NCBI GenBank assembly: GCA_016778985.1
Contig: JADHOM010000017.1
Span: 1 to 39,334, forward strand
Direction of reading: 5' to 3'
DNA: 39,334 bases
From: Alphaproteobacteria bacterium
GTDB lineage: Bacteria > Pseudomonadota > Alphaproteobacteria > Puniceispirillales > UBA1172
The position numbers and the translations under genes were made by a program. Under the pieces are notes generated by a model. The model was not told the DNA's origin and ran no database searches. It saw only the letters and a list, made by a program, of their open reading frames with translations. This document shows, one piece after another, positions 8,169 through 15,178 of the stretch. Numbering within the stretch: the stretch's first letter is position 1; each line of letters begins with the position of its first letter.

Positions 8169-8745
8169 TTACATCCTCATCCCTGGCAGTGTCATTCGAT
8201 GTTGTCGGGTTGTGAGTACGCCCTGTCTTACCCATAAGAATGAGTAAAACACCCAGCCCAGCAGTGAAAATAACAATCGTCTCGCCCAAGGTATCAAAGC
8301 CGCGATAGCTAGCCAGAACGGTAGTCACAACATTAGGAATATGAAGTTTATCATAGCTTTCGGCCAGATAGCGCGGGGCAACATGCTGATGCACTATTGA
8401 TGTCGGATCGCCAAATGCAGGCAGATAAGCTACCGCCCACATCAATAATGAGCCAGTGACAAGACAAATGATAAGCGGCAATATCAACAATGCTTTATGG
8501 CGTTTTTCCTCCGCTGGTAACCATGCCATCGCGGCGAGAAATAAAACTGTTGAAAAGCCTGCCCCTACCGCGGCTTCGGTAAAGGCCACATCGACCGCAT
8601 CAAGATTGACAAACATCGCCGCTGAGATGAGTGAATAGGCGCCCGACATAATAATTATGGCGAAAAGCCGATGACTAAACGTAATCATTAACGCGATCAC
8701 AACCATAAAACTAACAAGAGAGATATTGATGAATAACGTGCTCAT
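8158..8745 (-). CDS. Free-standing MrpA C-terminal module (DUF4040 plus MbhE-like)
   Basis: 195 aa. The N-terminal two thirds match the DUF4040/MbhD-type segment (FAIIIMSGAYSLISAAMF, DAVDVAFTEAAVGAGFST); the C-terminal part matches the MbhE-like end (NVVTTVLASYRGFDTLGETIVIFTAG, then a final hydrophobic helix). In typical bacterial Mrp these modules form the end of the large MrpA protein; here they are a separate gene, as in archaeal Mrp/Mbh systems. The conserved acidic residues in DVAFTEAA and FDTLGE are those implicated in the proton path of the family. It is coupled to mnhG (4-bp overlap) and mnhB (11-bp overlap). Automated annotation may label it subunit A or B. Confidence 0.88.
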   Translation of the reverse strand: MSTLFINISLVSFMVVIALMITFSHRLFAIIIMSGAYSLISAAMFVNLDAVDVAFTEAAVGAGFSTVLFLAAMAWLPAEEKRHKALLILPLIICLVTGSLLMWAVAYLPAFGDPTSIVHQHVAPRYLAESYDKLHIPNVVTTVLASYRGFDTLGETIVIFTAGLGVLLILMGKTGRTHNPTTSNDTARDEDVNEK

Positions 8746-9083
8746 GCGTCTCCCCCATTATCAGTTTTTGTTTTGGTTTCATCAGCGCCTTGAAAATCAA
8801 TTTTCTGGCTATGCGCGACCTGCGCAATCGCATGTCCGGAAATAGGACTGGTAAAGAATAAAAACACACCAATAACAATGAGCTTTACTGTGACCAGATT
8901 CCATCCTGAATAGAGACATAGTCCGAACAGGATCAAGGCCGCACCACCTGTATCAACCACACCAGAGGCATGGATACGCGAATACACATCAGGCAGGCGC
9001 ACCAACCCGATAACCCCGATAATGATAAGCAAAGCGCCCAATCCAACACAAGTCAGCGCTATATATGGAATAATATTTTCCAT
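8742..9083 (-). CDS. mnhG: Na+/H+ antiporter subunit G (MnhG/MrpG)
   Basis: 113 aa with three hydrophobic helices. The family signature is plain: GLVRLPDVYSRIHASGVVDT followed by GGAALILFGLCLYSG and the third helix LIVIGVFLFFTSPISGHAIAQ. The acidic and basic C-tail is variable in the family. It begins 2 bp after mnhF ends and overlaps the next gene by 4 bp. It is a small membrane subunit of the Mrp complex. Confidence 0.93.
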   Translation of the reverse strand: MENIIPYIALTCVGLGALLIIIGVIGLVRLPDVYSRIHASGVVDTGGAALILFGLCLYSGWNLVTVKLIVIGVFLFFTSPISGHAIAQVAHSQKIDFQGADETKTKTDNGGDA

Positions 9084-9085
9084 GA

Positions 9086-9346
9086 TTAGCTTAACCTTCC
9101 CGTGCTGAATAATTTAAGGACGGCAAATGTTCCAATAAAATTGAGAATGGCATAAAGGATAGCAATATCAACAAACTCAGGGCGTTCCATGACAAAGCCA
9201 TGTAATGCAATCCCAATAATAACAATCGTCCCAATGCTGTTCACCGCCAAGACACGATCAAATGCGGTTGGCCCCAACACCACCCGAAGCAAGGCGATTA
9301 AAACCGCAACCCCTAATGCTGCCATACTGACTAACAAAACAGTCAT
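9086..9346 (-). CDS. mnhF: Na+/H+ antiporter subunit F (MnhF/MrpF)
   Basis: 86 aa, three helices, at the usual MrpF length. The key motif is RVVLGPTAFDRVLAVNSIGT, followed by a helix and the DIAILYAILNFIGTFAVLK segment. It overlaps mnhE by 4 bp (ATGA) and is followed immediately by mnhG. Family members form the small-subunit part of the complex and have been linked to Na+ or solute binding in some systems; that is not shown here. Confidence 0.92.
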   Translation of the reverse strand: MTVLLVSMAALGVAVLIALLRVVLGPTAFDRVLAVNSIGTIVIIGIALHGFVMERPEFVDIAILYAILNFIGTFAVLKLFSTGRLS

Positions 9347-9822
9347 TTGACTTCTCTATCAATTTTGCGGATTTTCTTACCCATTTCATCGCTTTTTACA
9401 TCATCTGCCATAGCTGTTGTTAAGGCATGAACTAATAACCCGCCACGCATAATCTTAACCGTCACCGTGCCAGGGGTTAGCGTGATAGAATTGGCATAAA
9501 GCACTAGCCCTGCCTCACTCATTTTGCCAGCTTTGACACGGAACATAGAAGGCGAAACATCATTGGTGAAAATAGTCTTGATGGTTAATAAATTGGATAC
9601 AATGATTTGCCAGACCAGCCATAACACATAAACTGGCAGGCCTGCCAACAAGTGCAACGGTAACCCTTCATCATCATGTGACGAAATGCGTGATGACATC
9701 CAAACACAAAAGGCACAGGAAATGATGCCAAAACTAGTGATCAGAGGCGTATAATGGCCAGACAATAACAGCCATAAAGCAAACAAAACTAAAAATAGTA
9801 ATATCGAACGCACAATGACCAC
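9343..9822 (-). CDS. mnhE: Na+/H+ antiporter subunit E (MnhE/MrpE), first gene of the operon
   Basis: 159 aa. Two N-terminal helices (SILLFLVLFALWLLLSG and LITSFGIISCAFCVWMS), a further segment (GLPVYVLWLVWQIIVSNL), then the MnhE hallmark VLYANSITLTPGTVTVKI in a cytoplasmic beta domain. It reads from a GTG at 9822 with no strong ribosome site, so the exact start is not certain. As the leading gene it places the operon promoter in 9823-9970, where a small palindrome is seen. The E-first order agrees with other operons that have a split MrpA. Confidence 0.9.
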   Translation of the reverse strand: MVIVRSILLFLVLFALWLLLSGHYTPLITSFGIISCAFCVWMSSRISSHDDEGLPLHLLAGLPVYVLWLVWQIIVSNLLTIKTIFTNDVSPSMFRVKAGKMSEAGLVLYANSITLTPGTVTVKIMRGGLLVHALTTAMADDVKSDEMGKKIRKIDREVK

Positions 9823-9869
9823 TTCAATGATTTATATTTCTCATAGGATAAACATTAGACCAAACAAAT

Positions 9870-9887
9870 ATCAACAGAATTGTTGAT
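9870..9887. promoter_or_regulatory. Palindrome upstream of the Mrp operon
   Basis: ATCAACA, a 4-nt spacer, then TGTTGAT form a perfect 7-bp dyad 47 bp upstream of mnhE and 83 bp upstream of the divergent small gene. Its placement in the shared promoter region fits an operator. No regulator can be named. Confidence 0.35.
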
Positions 9888-9970
9888 GAAAATAATGATG
9901 TCAAAATTGCACATGTTTAAATTTTCTTCAATATGATATATGTAGATAATTAACGCTAAGGGGGTATTCC

Positions 9971-10105
9971 ATGACCGCAGACAACAAACCAAGACCTAGC
10001 CATGTGCCAGAAGAAAACGTCTACAACAAAACACACTGGACAATTTTAGTCGCCTTAATCAGTGTTGCAATTGCTGTTTATGTTTTTGTTAAAGCAAACG
10101 GTTAA
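9971..10105 (+). CDS. 44-aa single-helix membrane protein
   Basis: Translated by hand: ATG at 9971, stop TAA ending at 10105. A strong ribosome site (AAGGGGG) lies 6 nt before the ATG. The first 22 residues are hydrophilic (PRPSHVPEENVYNKTHW), followed by one membrane helix (TILVALISVAIAVYVFV) and a KANG tail, so an inner-membrane protein with one helix is expected. It is divergent from the Mrp operon and followed within 15 bp by a GC-rich hairpin, both features of a real short transcript. I do not recognise a family. Confidence 0.65.
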   Translation: MTADNKPRPSHVPEENVYNKTHWTILVALISVAIAVYVFVKANG

Positions 10106-10119
10106 ATGAGGTGTATAAA

Positions 10120-10137
10120 GGGGGCAACTCAGCCCCC
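10120..10137. terminator. GC-rich hairpin after the 44-aa gene
   Basis: GGGGGC, loop AACTCA, GCCCCC: a perfect 6-bp GC stem, 14 bp after the stop codon. There is no U-tract after it, so termination efficiency is uncertain. It pairs with a second hairpin at 10141-10164. Confidence 0.5.
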
Positions 10138-10140
10138 TAA

Positions 10141-10164
10141 TCAATCAAGCTTTGCCTTGATTGA
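10141..10164. terminator. Second hairpin between two convergent small genes
   Basis: TCAATCAAG, loop CTTTGC, CTTGATTGA: a perfect 9-bp stem. It lies between the rightward 44-aa gene and the leftward 32-aa gene and could terminate either. A U-tract is absent on both sides. Confidence 0.5.
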
Positions 10165-10183
10165 ACACGATTTATTTGGGCGA

Positions 10184-10282
10184 TTATTCGGGGTCAACCG
10201 AAAACCGGCCAAATAAACTGATAGCTATAACCAGACATAATGGGAAACCTATGACTAGAAAAAGACCAATTGTCGCGTCCAT
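10184..10282 (-). CDS. 32-aa single-helix membrane peptide
   Basis: An ATG at 10282 sits 6 nt behind GGAGGT, a very strong ribosome site, and the frame ends at a TAA at 10184. The product is one membrane helix (ATIGLFLVIGFPLCLVIAIS) with a short polar tail (FGRFSVDPE). It is convergent with the 44-aa gene across a double hairpin and divergent from the beta-keto acid cleavage gene. The ribosome site and hairpin argue that it is a real tiny gene, not a chance frame. The size and shape are reminiscent of small accessory subunits of membrane complexes, but no specific assignment is possible. The open frame continues upstream without a good start. Confidence 0.55.
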   Translation of the reverse strand: MDATIGLFLVIGFPLCLVIAISLFGRFSVDPE

Positions 10283-10343
10283 GCTGACCTCCAAAATATT
10301 GTTTATTTTTTGTATCGCATAATGTTTGGAAAGACCAGTGTAA

Positions 10344-11147
10344 ATGTCAAAACTGCCTATTATCATGGCTGCCCCAAATGGCGCCCGCAAAACCAAAGCT
10401 GACCACCCTAGCCTACCTATGACGATAGCAGAAACCGTTGCTGAGGCTAGCCAGTGCTTTGAGGCTGGGGCAAGTATCCTGCATGCGCATATTCGTGATG
10501 ATGATGGCAAGCATAGTTTAGACAGCAATACCTATGATAAATTGCTAAATGAAATGGCAGTATCGGTTCCTGAAATGCTGGTTCAGATCACGACCGAAGC
10601 CGCTGGCATATTTACCCCACAGCAGCAAGCCACATGCCTATTTGAGGTTCAGCCACAATTTGCCTCTATTGGCGTTCGTGAGATGACCGGCTCAGGTGAA
10701 GCGGCAGACCTGGCTTTTGCCGCCGATATCTATTCTCGCGTCAAGGCGCAAGGGACTTCTATTCAGCATATTGTTTATAGCCCTGATGATCTGGCTTATC
10801 TGATCACCTTAAAACAGCACAAGGTTATCCCTGATGGCAGGCTTCATGCGCTTTTTGTTCTTGGCAGGTATAATCCCGGCTTTGTCTCTGACCCGTCTGA
10901 ATTAGATGGATTTTTGACCGATAATATCAATAAACTGGATAGCTGGATGCTCTGCGCCTTTGGGGCAAGCGAATATGACAGCATAATAAAAGCCATTTCG
11001 CATGGCGGCCACGGGCGCATCGGTTTTGAAAATAATATTTATTTGAAAGATGGAAGCTTAGCACCAAATACGGCTAGTCTGATTGCCCAAATTGCTGATA
11101 CTCAATCCATAGCAAAAGGTGAGGATACGCGTAGTACCCTCACCTGA
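10344..11147 (+). CDS. Beta-keto acid cleavage enzyme family protein (BKACE, DUF849)
   Basis: 267 aa, a TIM-barrel family of Zn-dependent enzymes that react a beta-keto acid with acetyl-CoA, as 3-keto-5-aminohexanoate cleavage enzyme does in lysine fermentation. Visible signatures: IIMAAPNGARKTKADHPSLP near the N-terminus, the metal-binding LHAHIRDDDGKH (His47 and His49), a PQFASIGVREMTGSGE strand-loop, and GHGRIGFENNIYLKDG, with the expected catalytic Glu near residue 229. It is slightly short for the family. The substrate cannot be read from sequence. Its ribosome site is weak. It stands alone, convergent with the amtB gene. Confidence 0.85.
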   Translation: MSKLPIIMAAPNGARKTKADHPSLPMTIAETVAEASQCFEAGASILHAHIRDDDGKHSLDSNTYDKLLNEMAVSVPEMLVQITTEAAGIFTPQQQATCLFEVQPQFASIGVREMTGSGEAADLAFAADIYSRVKAQGTSIQHIVYSPDDLAYLITLKQHKVIPDGRLHALFVLGRYNPGFVSDPSELDGFLTDNINKLDSWMLCAFGASEYDSIIKAISHGGHGRIGFENNIYLKDGSLAPNTASLIAQIADTQSIAKGEDTRSTLT

Positions 11148-11149
11148 AG

Positions 11150-11193
11150 TTAATCATTACAATGTGATAAGTTATAATATGATTAATTTTTTT
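11150..11193 (+). terminator. AT-rich terminator after the BKACE gene
   Basis: TTAATCAT at 11150-11157 pairs perfectly with ATGATTAA at 11179-11186, and seven T follow directly. The loop is long (21 nt) and the stem is all A/T except one pair, so it is weak. A separate GC-richer stem (AGGTGAGG/CCTCACCT, 11117-11145) overlaps the stop codon and may help. Confidence 0.4.
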
Positions 11194-11196
11194 ATG

Positions 11197-12468
11197 TTAT
11201 CCGCGTGAAAACTCAGGATAGCCTTCAAGACCACATTCGCTGATATCAAGGCCATTCATTTCGTCTTCCTGGCTTGCTCTTACACCGATAGTTAAGGATA
11301 AGACGTACCAGACAATCGCTGATGTGATTGATACAAACGCACCAACCAGAACTATACCTGTCAATTGTGCCGATAAGGTTGCATCTGCGTTGGAAAATAC
11401 AACTGCGATTGTTCCCCAAATACCAGCAAATAAGTGAACCGGAATAGCACCAACAACATCATCAATCTTGAGCTTATCAAGGAGAGGTACGGTAAGCACC
11501 ACGATCAGACCACCAACACCGCCGATAAATGCCGCCATTGGTACAGAAGGCGCCAGCGGTTCAGCCGTAATAGCAACCAGACCAGCAAGCGCACCGTTCA
11601 GTGTCATGGTCAGCTCGACTTTACCATACATGAGGTAGGTAAGGATAAGCGCAACGATGACCCCTGCAGCAGCCGCAATATTTGTGTTGATATAGATATT
11701 GGCAATGGCATTGACGTCTTCAGCGCTACCCATAGCAAGCTGTGAGCCGCCATTAAAACCAAACCAGCCAAACCACAGGATAAATGTGCCTAATGTCGCA
11801 AGAGGTAAGTTGGAGCCCGGCATAGGGTTAACCTTGCCATCCGCCGAATATTTACCAAAACGTGGACCGATTATTAAGACACCCATTAAGGCTGCCCAAC
11901 CGCCAACAGAATGAACAATGGTTGATCCGGCAAAATCAAGAAAACCGATTTGACTCAAATAGCCAGAGCCCCAGCTCCAGCTGCCTTGGGTTGGATAGAT
12001 AAATCCAGTAAGCACAGCACTAAAGACCAAGAAGCTGATTAATTTTGCTCGTTCGGCAACAGCACCAGAGACGATAGACGCCGCCGCAGCAACAAATACC
12101 ATCTGGAAAAACCAATCAGAACCAGAAGAATAGCCGTCCTCAATATTAACCTCAGATGGTGACCACATGGCAAAACTGCCAATCCATGTCACAACATCCA
12201 TATAAAGGAGGTTATAACCAACAAGCCAGAACATCAGGCCGCTTACCGCATAAAGACCGATGTTTTTTGTACATTGAGCGGCGGTGTTTTTGGCACGAAC
12301 AAGCCCTGCTTCAAGCATACAGAACCCAGCCGCCATCAACATAACTATAAAGCCATGCATTAAAAATGATAAAGAGTTAAGAATATAAGCCGTTTCAGGA
12401 TCAATCTCAGCGAAAGCGACAGAAGGAAGCACGGCTAAAGAAAACAATGATAAAAGGAATTTAAACAT
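11197..12468 (-). CDS. amtB: Ammonium transporter (Amt family)
   Basis: 423 aa from the ATG at 12468, chosen because GGAG precedes it and it opens directly into a signal peptide (FLLSLFSLAVLPSVAFA); a frame starting at 12504 has no such context. The product is an 11-helix ammonium channel: a Trp- and Phe-rich vestibule, AGFCMLEAGLVRAKN after helix 1, the central DFAGSTIVHSVGGWAAL segment with the pore His, and FGWFGFNGGSQLA. The second pore His is in IPVHLFAGIWGT. The C-tail (LDISECGLEGYPEF) is the part that contacts PII-type proteins in the family. It is divergent from a LysR regulator. Ammonium uptake in the inner membrane fits the glnB-glnA pair elsewhere in the window. Confidence 0.95.
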   Translation of the reverse strand: MFKFLLSLFSLAVLPSVAFAEIDPETAYILNSLSFLMHGFIVMLMAAGFCMLEAGLVRAKNTAAQCTKNIGLYAVSGLMFWLVGYNLLYMDVVTWIGSFAMWSPSEVNIEDGYSSGSDWFFQMVFVAAAASIVSGAVAERAKLISFLVFSAVLTGFIYPTQGSWSWGSGYLSQIGFLDFAGSTIVHSVGGWAALMGVLIIGPRFGKYSADGKVNPMPGSNLPLATLGTFILWFGWFGFNGGSQLAMGSAEDVNAIANIYINTNIAAAAGVIVALILTYLMYGKVELTMTLNGALAGLVAITAEPLAPSVPMAAFIGGVGGLIVVLTVPLLDKLKIDDVVGAIPVHLFAGIWGTIAVVFSNADATLSAQLTGIVLVGAFVSITSAIVWYVLSLTIGVRASQEDEMNGLDISECGLEGYPEFSRG

Positions 12469-12547
12469 TACAGTCACTCCAAAACTATTAAGAAAATAAC
12501 GCATAGCATATTGAACCGTGTATTAATTGTGCTAGTTTTGCATGATA

Positions 12548-12568
12548 GTGTTGCATATTTAGCAACAC
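12548..12568. promoter_or_regulatory. Probable LysR-type operator
   Basis: GTGTTGC, 7-nt spacer, GCAACAC: a perfect 7-bp dyad containing the classic T-N11-A arrangement (TGCATATTTAGCA). It lies 40 bp before the LysR start and 79 bp before amtB, in the shared divergent promoter region. This supports autoregulation and possibly control of amtB. Confidence 0.6.
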
Positions 12569-12608
12569 CTGATCATCATCACCATGTCTTATCACTGAAG
12601 GTGCTATC

Positions 12609-13523
12609 ATGCAGTTCATGAAATCGTTGCAATTCATAACAGTCATTGCCGAAGAAAAATCCATTCGCAAAGCCGCCGATAAACTCGCCATAACGCCCTC
12701 GGCTCTCAATCGCCGTCTGTTAGCAATAGAGGATGAGCTTTCATGCAAGCTATTTGAACGGCTTGCCTCTGGCGTTCGGCTCAATACCGCGGGTGAGTTG
12801 TTCATTCATCACATCAAAAAGCAACAAACCGATTTGGATCGTGTCCGATCACAAATATCTGATTTGGAGGGTATCCGCCGAGGTCATGTCAATCTGGCCA
12901 GTAGTGAACATGTTCTAATCAGTTTTCTGGCTAATGAATTAGCAAATTATCAGCAAACTTACCCTGATGTTACCTTCGCCATAATGACGTGTGAGAGAGA
13001 GGCCGCACAAACTCATTTGAACGCGCTTAATGCTGATCTGGCATTAACACTTGGGCCAGTAATAAGCCCCGGTTTCAAAACTTTGGCAACGGCTAGCATT
13101 ACCCCCAAGGCTATCATGCGCAAGGCGCACCCACTAGCGACGCATCAAATGATTCGGTTTTATGAATGTGCCGATTATCCTATTATCTTACCGCGCCTGA
13201 CCGATGCGATATCAGAAATGATCTATCAGGCAGAAATCAGCACAGGGGTTACTCTAAGAGTTGTTACCAAAGCAGATACCAAAGAGTTTAGAGAAACGCT
13301 TTTGTTATATGAAGATGCCATCAGCTTTCATCTGCCGCTTAAAGCTAATAAAAATGTGGCCAATAACATGGTAGATGGATTGATAGACGTTGATTTACAT
13401 GCGGCGGACATGCCGCCCGTTTTGTTGCGCTTAATTCAGCTTGAGAACCGCGTGCTATCGGTAGCGGCATCAAAGTTCGCTGAACAACTGGTTACCTGCA
13501 TGGAAACACAATTTAATAGCTGA
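12609..13523 (+). CDS. LysR-type transcriptional regulator
   Basis: 304 aa. The N-terminal winged helix-turn-helix (about residues 1-62) reads FITVIAEEKSIRKAADKLAI then TPSALNRRLLAIEDELSCKL, FERLASGVRLNTAGELF: standard LysR. A linker helix and periplasmic-binding-like effector domain follow. AAGG precedes the ATG at 12609. It is divergent from amtB with a LysR-type palindrome between them, so it may sense a nitrogen-related signal or simply regulate itself; the ligand is unknown. The downstream genes (small protein, methyltransferase) are on the same strand with gaps of 62 and 44 bp, so a loose operon is possible. Confidence 0.92.
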   Translation: MQFMKSLQFITVIAEEKSIRKAADKLAITPSALNRRLLAIEDELSCKLFERLASGVRLNTAGELFIHHIKKQQTDLDRVRSQISDLEGIRRGHVNLASSEHVLISFLANELANYQQTYPDVTFAIMTCEREAAQTHLNALNADLALTLGPVISPGFKTLATASITPKAIMRKAHPLATHQMIRFYECADYPIILPRLTDAISEMIYQAEISTGVTLRVVTKADTKEFRETLLLYEDAISFHLPLKANKNVANNMVDGLIDVDLHAADMPPVLLRLIQLENRVLSVAASKFAEQLVTCMETQFNS

Positions 13524-13585
13524 GTTTTGTCAATTGGCATGTAATTTGTTAATATAAAGCATCAGTTGTTAGTATGAGGGTAGCG

Positions 13586-13831
13586 ATGTCTGATAAAACC
13601 GATAATCCAAAAGCTGAAAAATCACAGGAAGAACGCTTGCTGGAATTACTGCAAAACGTTTTGAAAGAGTTTCCTGATTATGACCCGCCGCGCATTCGGA
13701 TGGATGGTGATATTGTCATTCCTCTGGATGTCGTCTTAAAGCAAAATCGTGAAGCCAGCAGAAGCATGGCAGAGGCTATCAGCAATATGATGAGTGGGGA
13801 TCGCCCTAAACGATCCGCATGGATCAAATAA
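13586..13831 (+). CDS. Small acidic/basic soluble protein, unknown
   Basis: 81 aa from the ATG at 13586, preceded by GAGGGT at good spacing; another ATG four codons earlier lacks a site. No transmembrane segment. A helical charged N-terminal half (SQEERLLELLQNVLKEFPDY) is followed by a compact strand region (PPRIRMDGDIVIPLDVVLKQ), then a helix and a basic end (RPKRSAWIK). I do not recognise the family. It sits between the LysR regulator and a methyltransferase on the same strand. Confidence 0.7.
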   Translation: MSDKTDNPKAEKSQEERLLELLQNVLKEFPDYDPPRIRMDGDIVIPLDVVLKQNREASRSMAEAISNMMSGDRPKRSAWIK

Positions 13832-13875
13832 TTTCCCCATATAGGTGAGATGAAGTTAGGTAAAATGAGGATAGA

Positions 13876-14664
13876 ATGAGCATTACAGATGAAGGCGAAT
13901 ATGGCCAAAAGCAAATTGATTTCCTTGAGCTCATCTGGGGCAAAGGGTTTTTATCACCTGGCGGCACGACAGAGGTTGATTTAGTCATAGAAGGATTAGA
14001 CTTATCAGGCCTAAATATTCTAGACATTGGCTGTGGCTGTGGTGGCGCTGTCTTTCATCTGATCGAGCAACATGGAGCAGCAACTGCCATCGGTGTTGAC
14101 ATTGAACCCTTGGTCATTAGCCGCGCCAAAGCACTAGCCGATGAATACAATCTTAATGATAAAGCCAGTTTTGAGGTGGTAACGCCTGGGCCACTGCCGT
14201 TTTCTGACATGCAATTCGATATGGTATTTAGCAAAGATGCTTTCCTGCATATCCCCGATAAAGAAAGTTTAATGGCTGATATCGCCCGCGTCCTCAAGCC
14301 AGATGGAATCATTGCTGCTAGTGACTGGATGCGGCTAGATGACAACCCGCCATCACAAGTCATGGCGGATTATATTGCCGCTGAGGGGTTAGATATGCAT
14401 ATGTGCTCGCTAGACAGATATAGCAAAGCGTTAGCGGCAGCAGGGTTTAGTGATATCCACCGATGTGACCGCAATGCATGGTATCTTGATCTTGCTCAAC
14501 AAGAGTGGAAATCCATGGCAGCAGAGCCGTTGCGATCACAGATTATAGACTGTATTGGTAAAGCCGCCGCTGATGAAACCAGCAATATTTGGCGCAAGAT
14601 GATTGGCGTGCTTGAGATTGGTGAGCATCGCCCCGGGCATTTCCGCGCTCAAAAACTAAGATAA
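13876..14664 (+). CDS. SAM-dependent methyltransferase, phosphoethanolamine/glycine N-methyltransferase-like
   Basis: 262 aa with GAGGATAGA directly before the ATG. Class I Rossmann fold: motif I is LNILDIGCGCGGAVFHL (about residues 47-63), the acidic end of beta-2 is IGVDIEPLVISRAKA, the motif II-like part is PLPFSDMQFDMVFSKDAFLHI, and motif III is LKPDGIIAASDWM. The opening WGKGFLSPGGTTEVDLVI resembles the Gly-rich entry of phosphoethanolamine and sarcosine/dimethylglycine N-methyltransferases, so an N-methyl acceptor such as a small amine or phospholipid head group is plausible. The substrate is not proven. The gene ends 60 bp before the 3' end of the oppositely oriented tRNA-Asp. Confidence 0.85.
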   Translation: MSITDEGEYGQKQIDFLELIWGKGFLSPGGTTEVDLVIEGLDLSGLNILDIGCGCGGAVFHLIEQHGAATAIGVDIEPLVISRAKALADEYNLNDKASFEVVTPGPLPFSDMQFDMVFSKDAFLHIPDKESLMADIARVLKPDGIIAASDWMRLDDNPPSQVMADYIAAEGLDMHMCSLDRYSKALAAAGFSDIHRCDRNAWYLDLAQQEWKSMAAEPLRSQIIDCIGKAAADETSNIWRKMIGVLEIGEHRPGHFRAQKLR

Positions 14665-14724
14665 ACGCAATTAGGCTTAACAAAAACGTATCTAATCACA
14701 AATATGATGAAATATGAGGTGAGG

Positions 14725-14801
<77 letters not shown>

Positions 14802-14927
14802 TCACCGTATGCAGCCAGTGAATAAAAGTGGCTGTTGGAAACTTATAGCCAATTCAAAATGACTGGGCAACTGTTTTTTCTGCATCAGGTAAACACCTAT
14901 GATTGGCCACTAAAAGACACGCAAGGG

Positions 14928-14953
14928 CTTATCGGGTCTTATCGCGTCTTATC
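14928..14953. repeat. Three CTTATC units at 10-bp spacing
   Basis: CTTATC starts at 14928, 14938 and 14948, exactly 10 bp apart, within the imperfect unit GTCTTATCGC. A one-turn helical period suits protein contacts on one face, or it may be a short tandem duplication. It lies between tRNA-Asp and the small coiled-coil gene. Confidence 0.4.
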
Positions 14954-14986
14954 AAACCATGTCAGGCTCAGACAACATCAATACAC

Positions 14987-15178
14987 CTAGTTGAGGTATT
15001 GCAGAGCAGTGATGATCGTCGCAATCGAGGCAATTTGCAGAACAAGCATCTTGATCCAGAGACGTTGCTCACTATTTTCAATTTTGGCATCAATGCGCTG
15101 TTCAAGGTCCTCAAATCTGGCATCAAGTCGTTGTTCGAGGTCTTTCAGGTCATCCTTGGTAGCGAGGCGGTCGTTCAA
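14987..15178 (-). CDS. 63-aa coiled-coil protein with C-terminal membrane anchor
   Basis: It reads from TTG at 15178. The N-terminal 40 residues form a charged coiled coil with 11-residue repeats (LEQRLDARFED, LEQRIDAKIEN, SEQRLWIK), mirrored in the DNA as an imperfect 33-bp tandem repeat. The C-terminus is one membrane helix (MLVLQIASIATIITALQYL). Proteins of this shape are common as short hypothetical or phage-like coiled-coil anchors; no function is known. The start is unsure: an ATG with a better ribosome site (AGGA) lies just upstream but in another frame, closing after four codons. It occupies the sparse stretch between tRNA-Asp and tRNA-Val. Confidence 0.6.
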   Translation of the reverse strand: MNDRLATKDDLKDLEQRLDARFEDLEQRIDAKIENSEQRLWIKMLVLQIASIATIITALQYLN

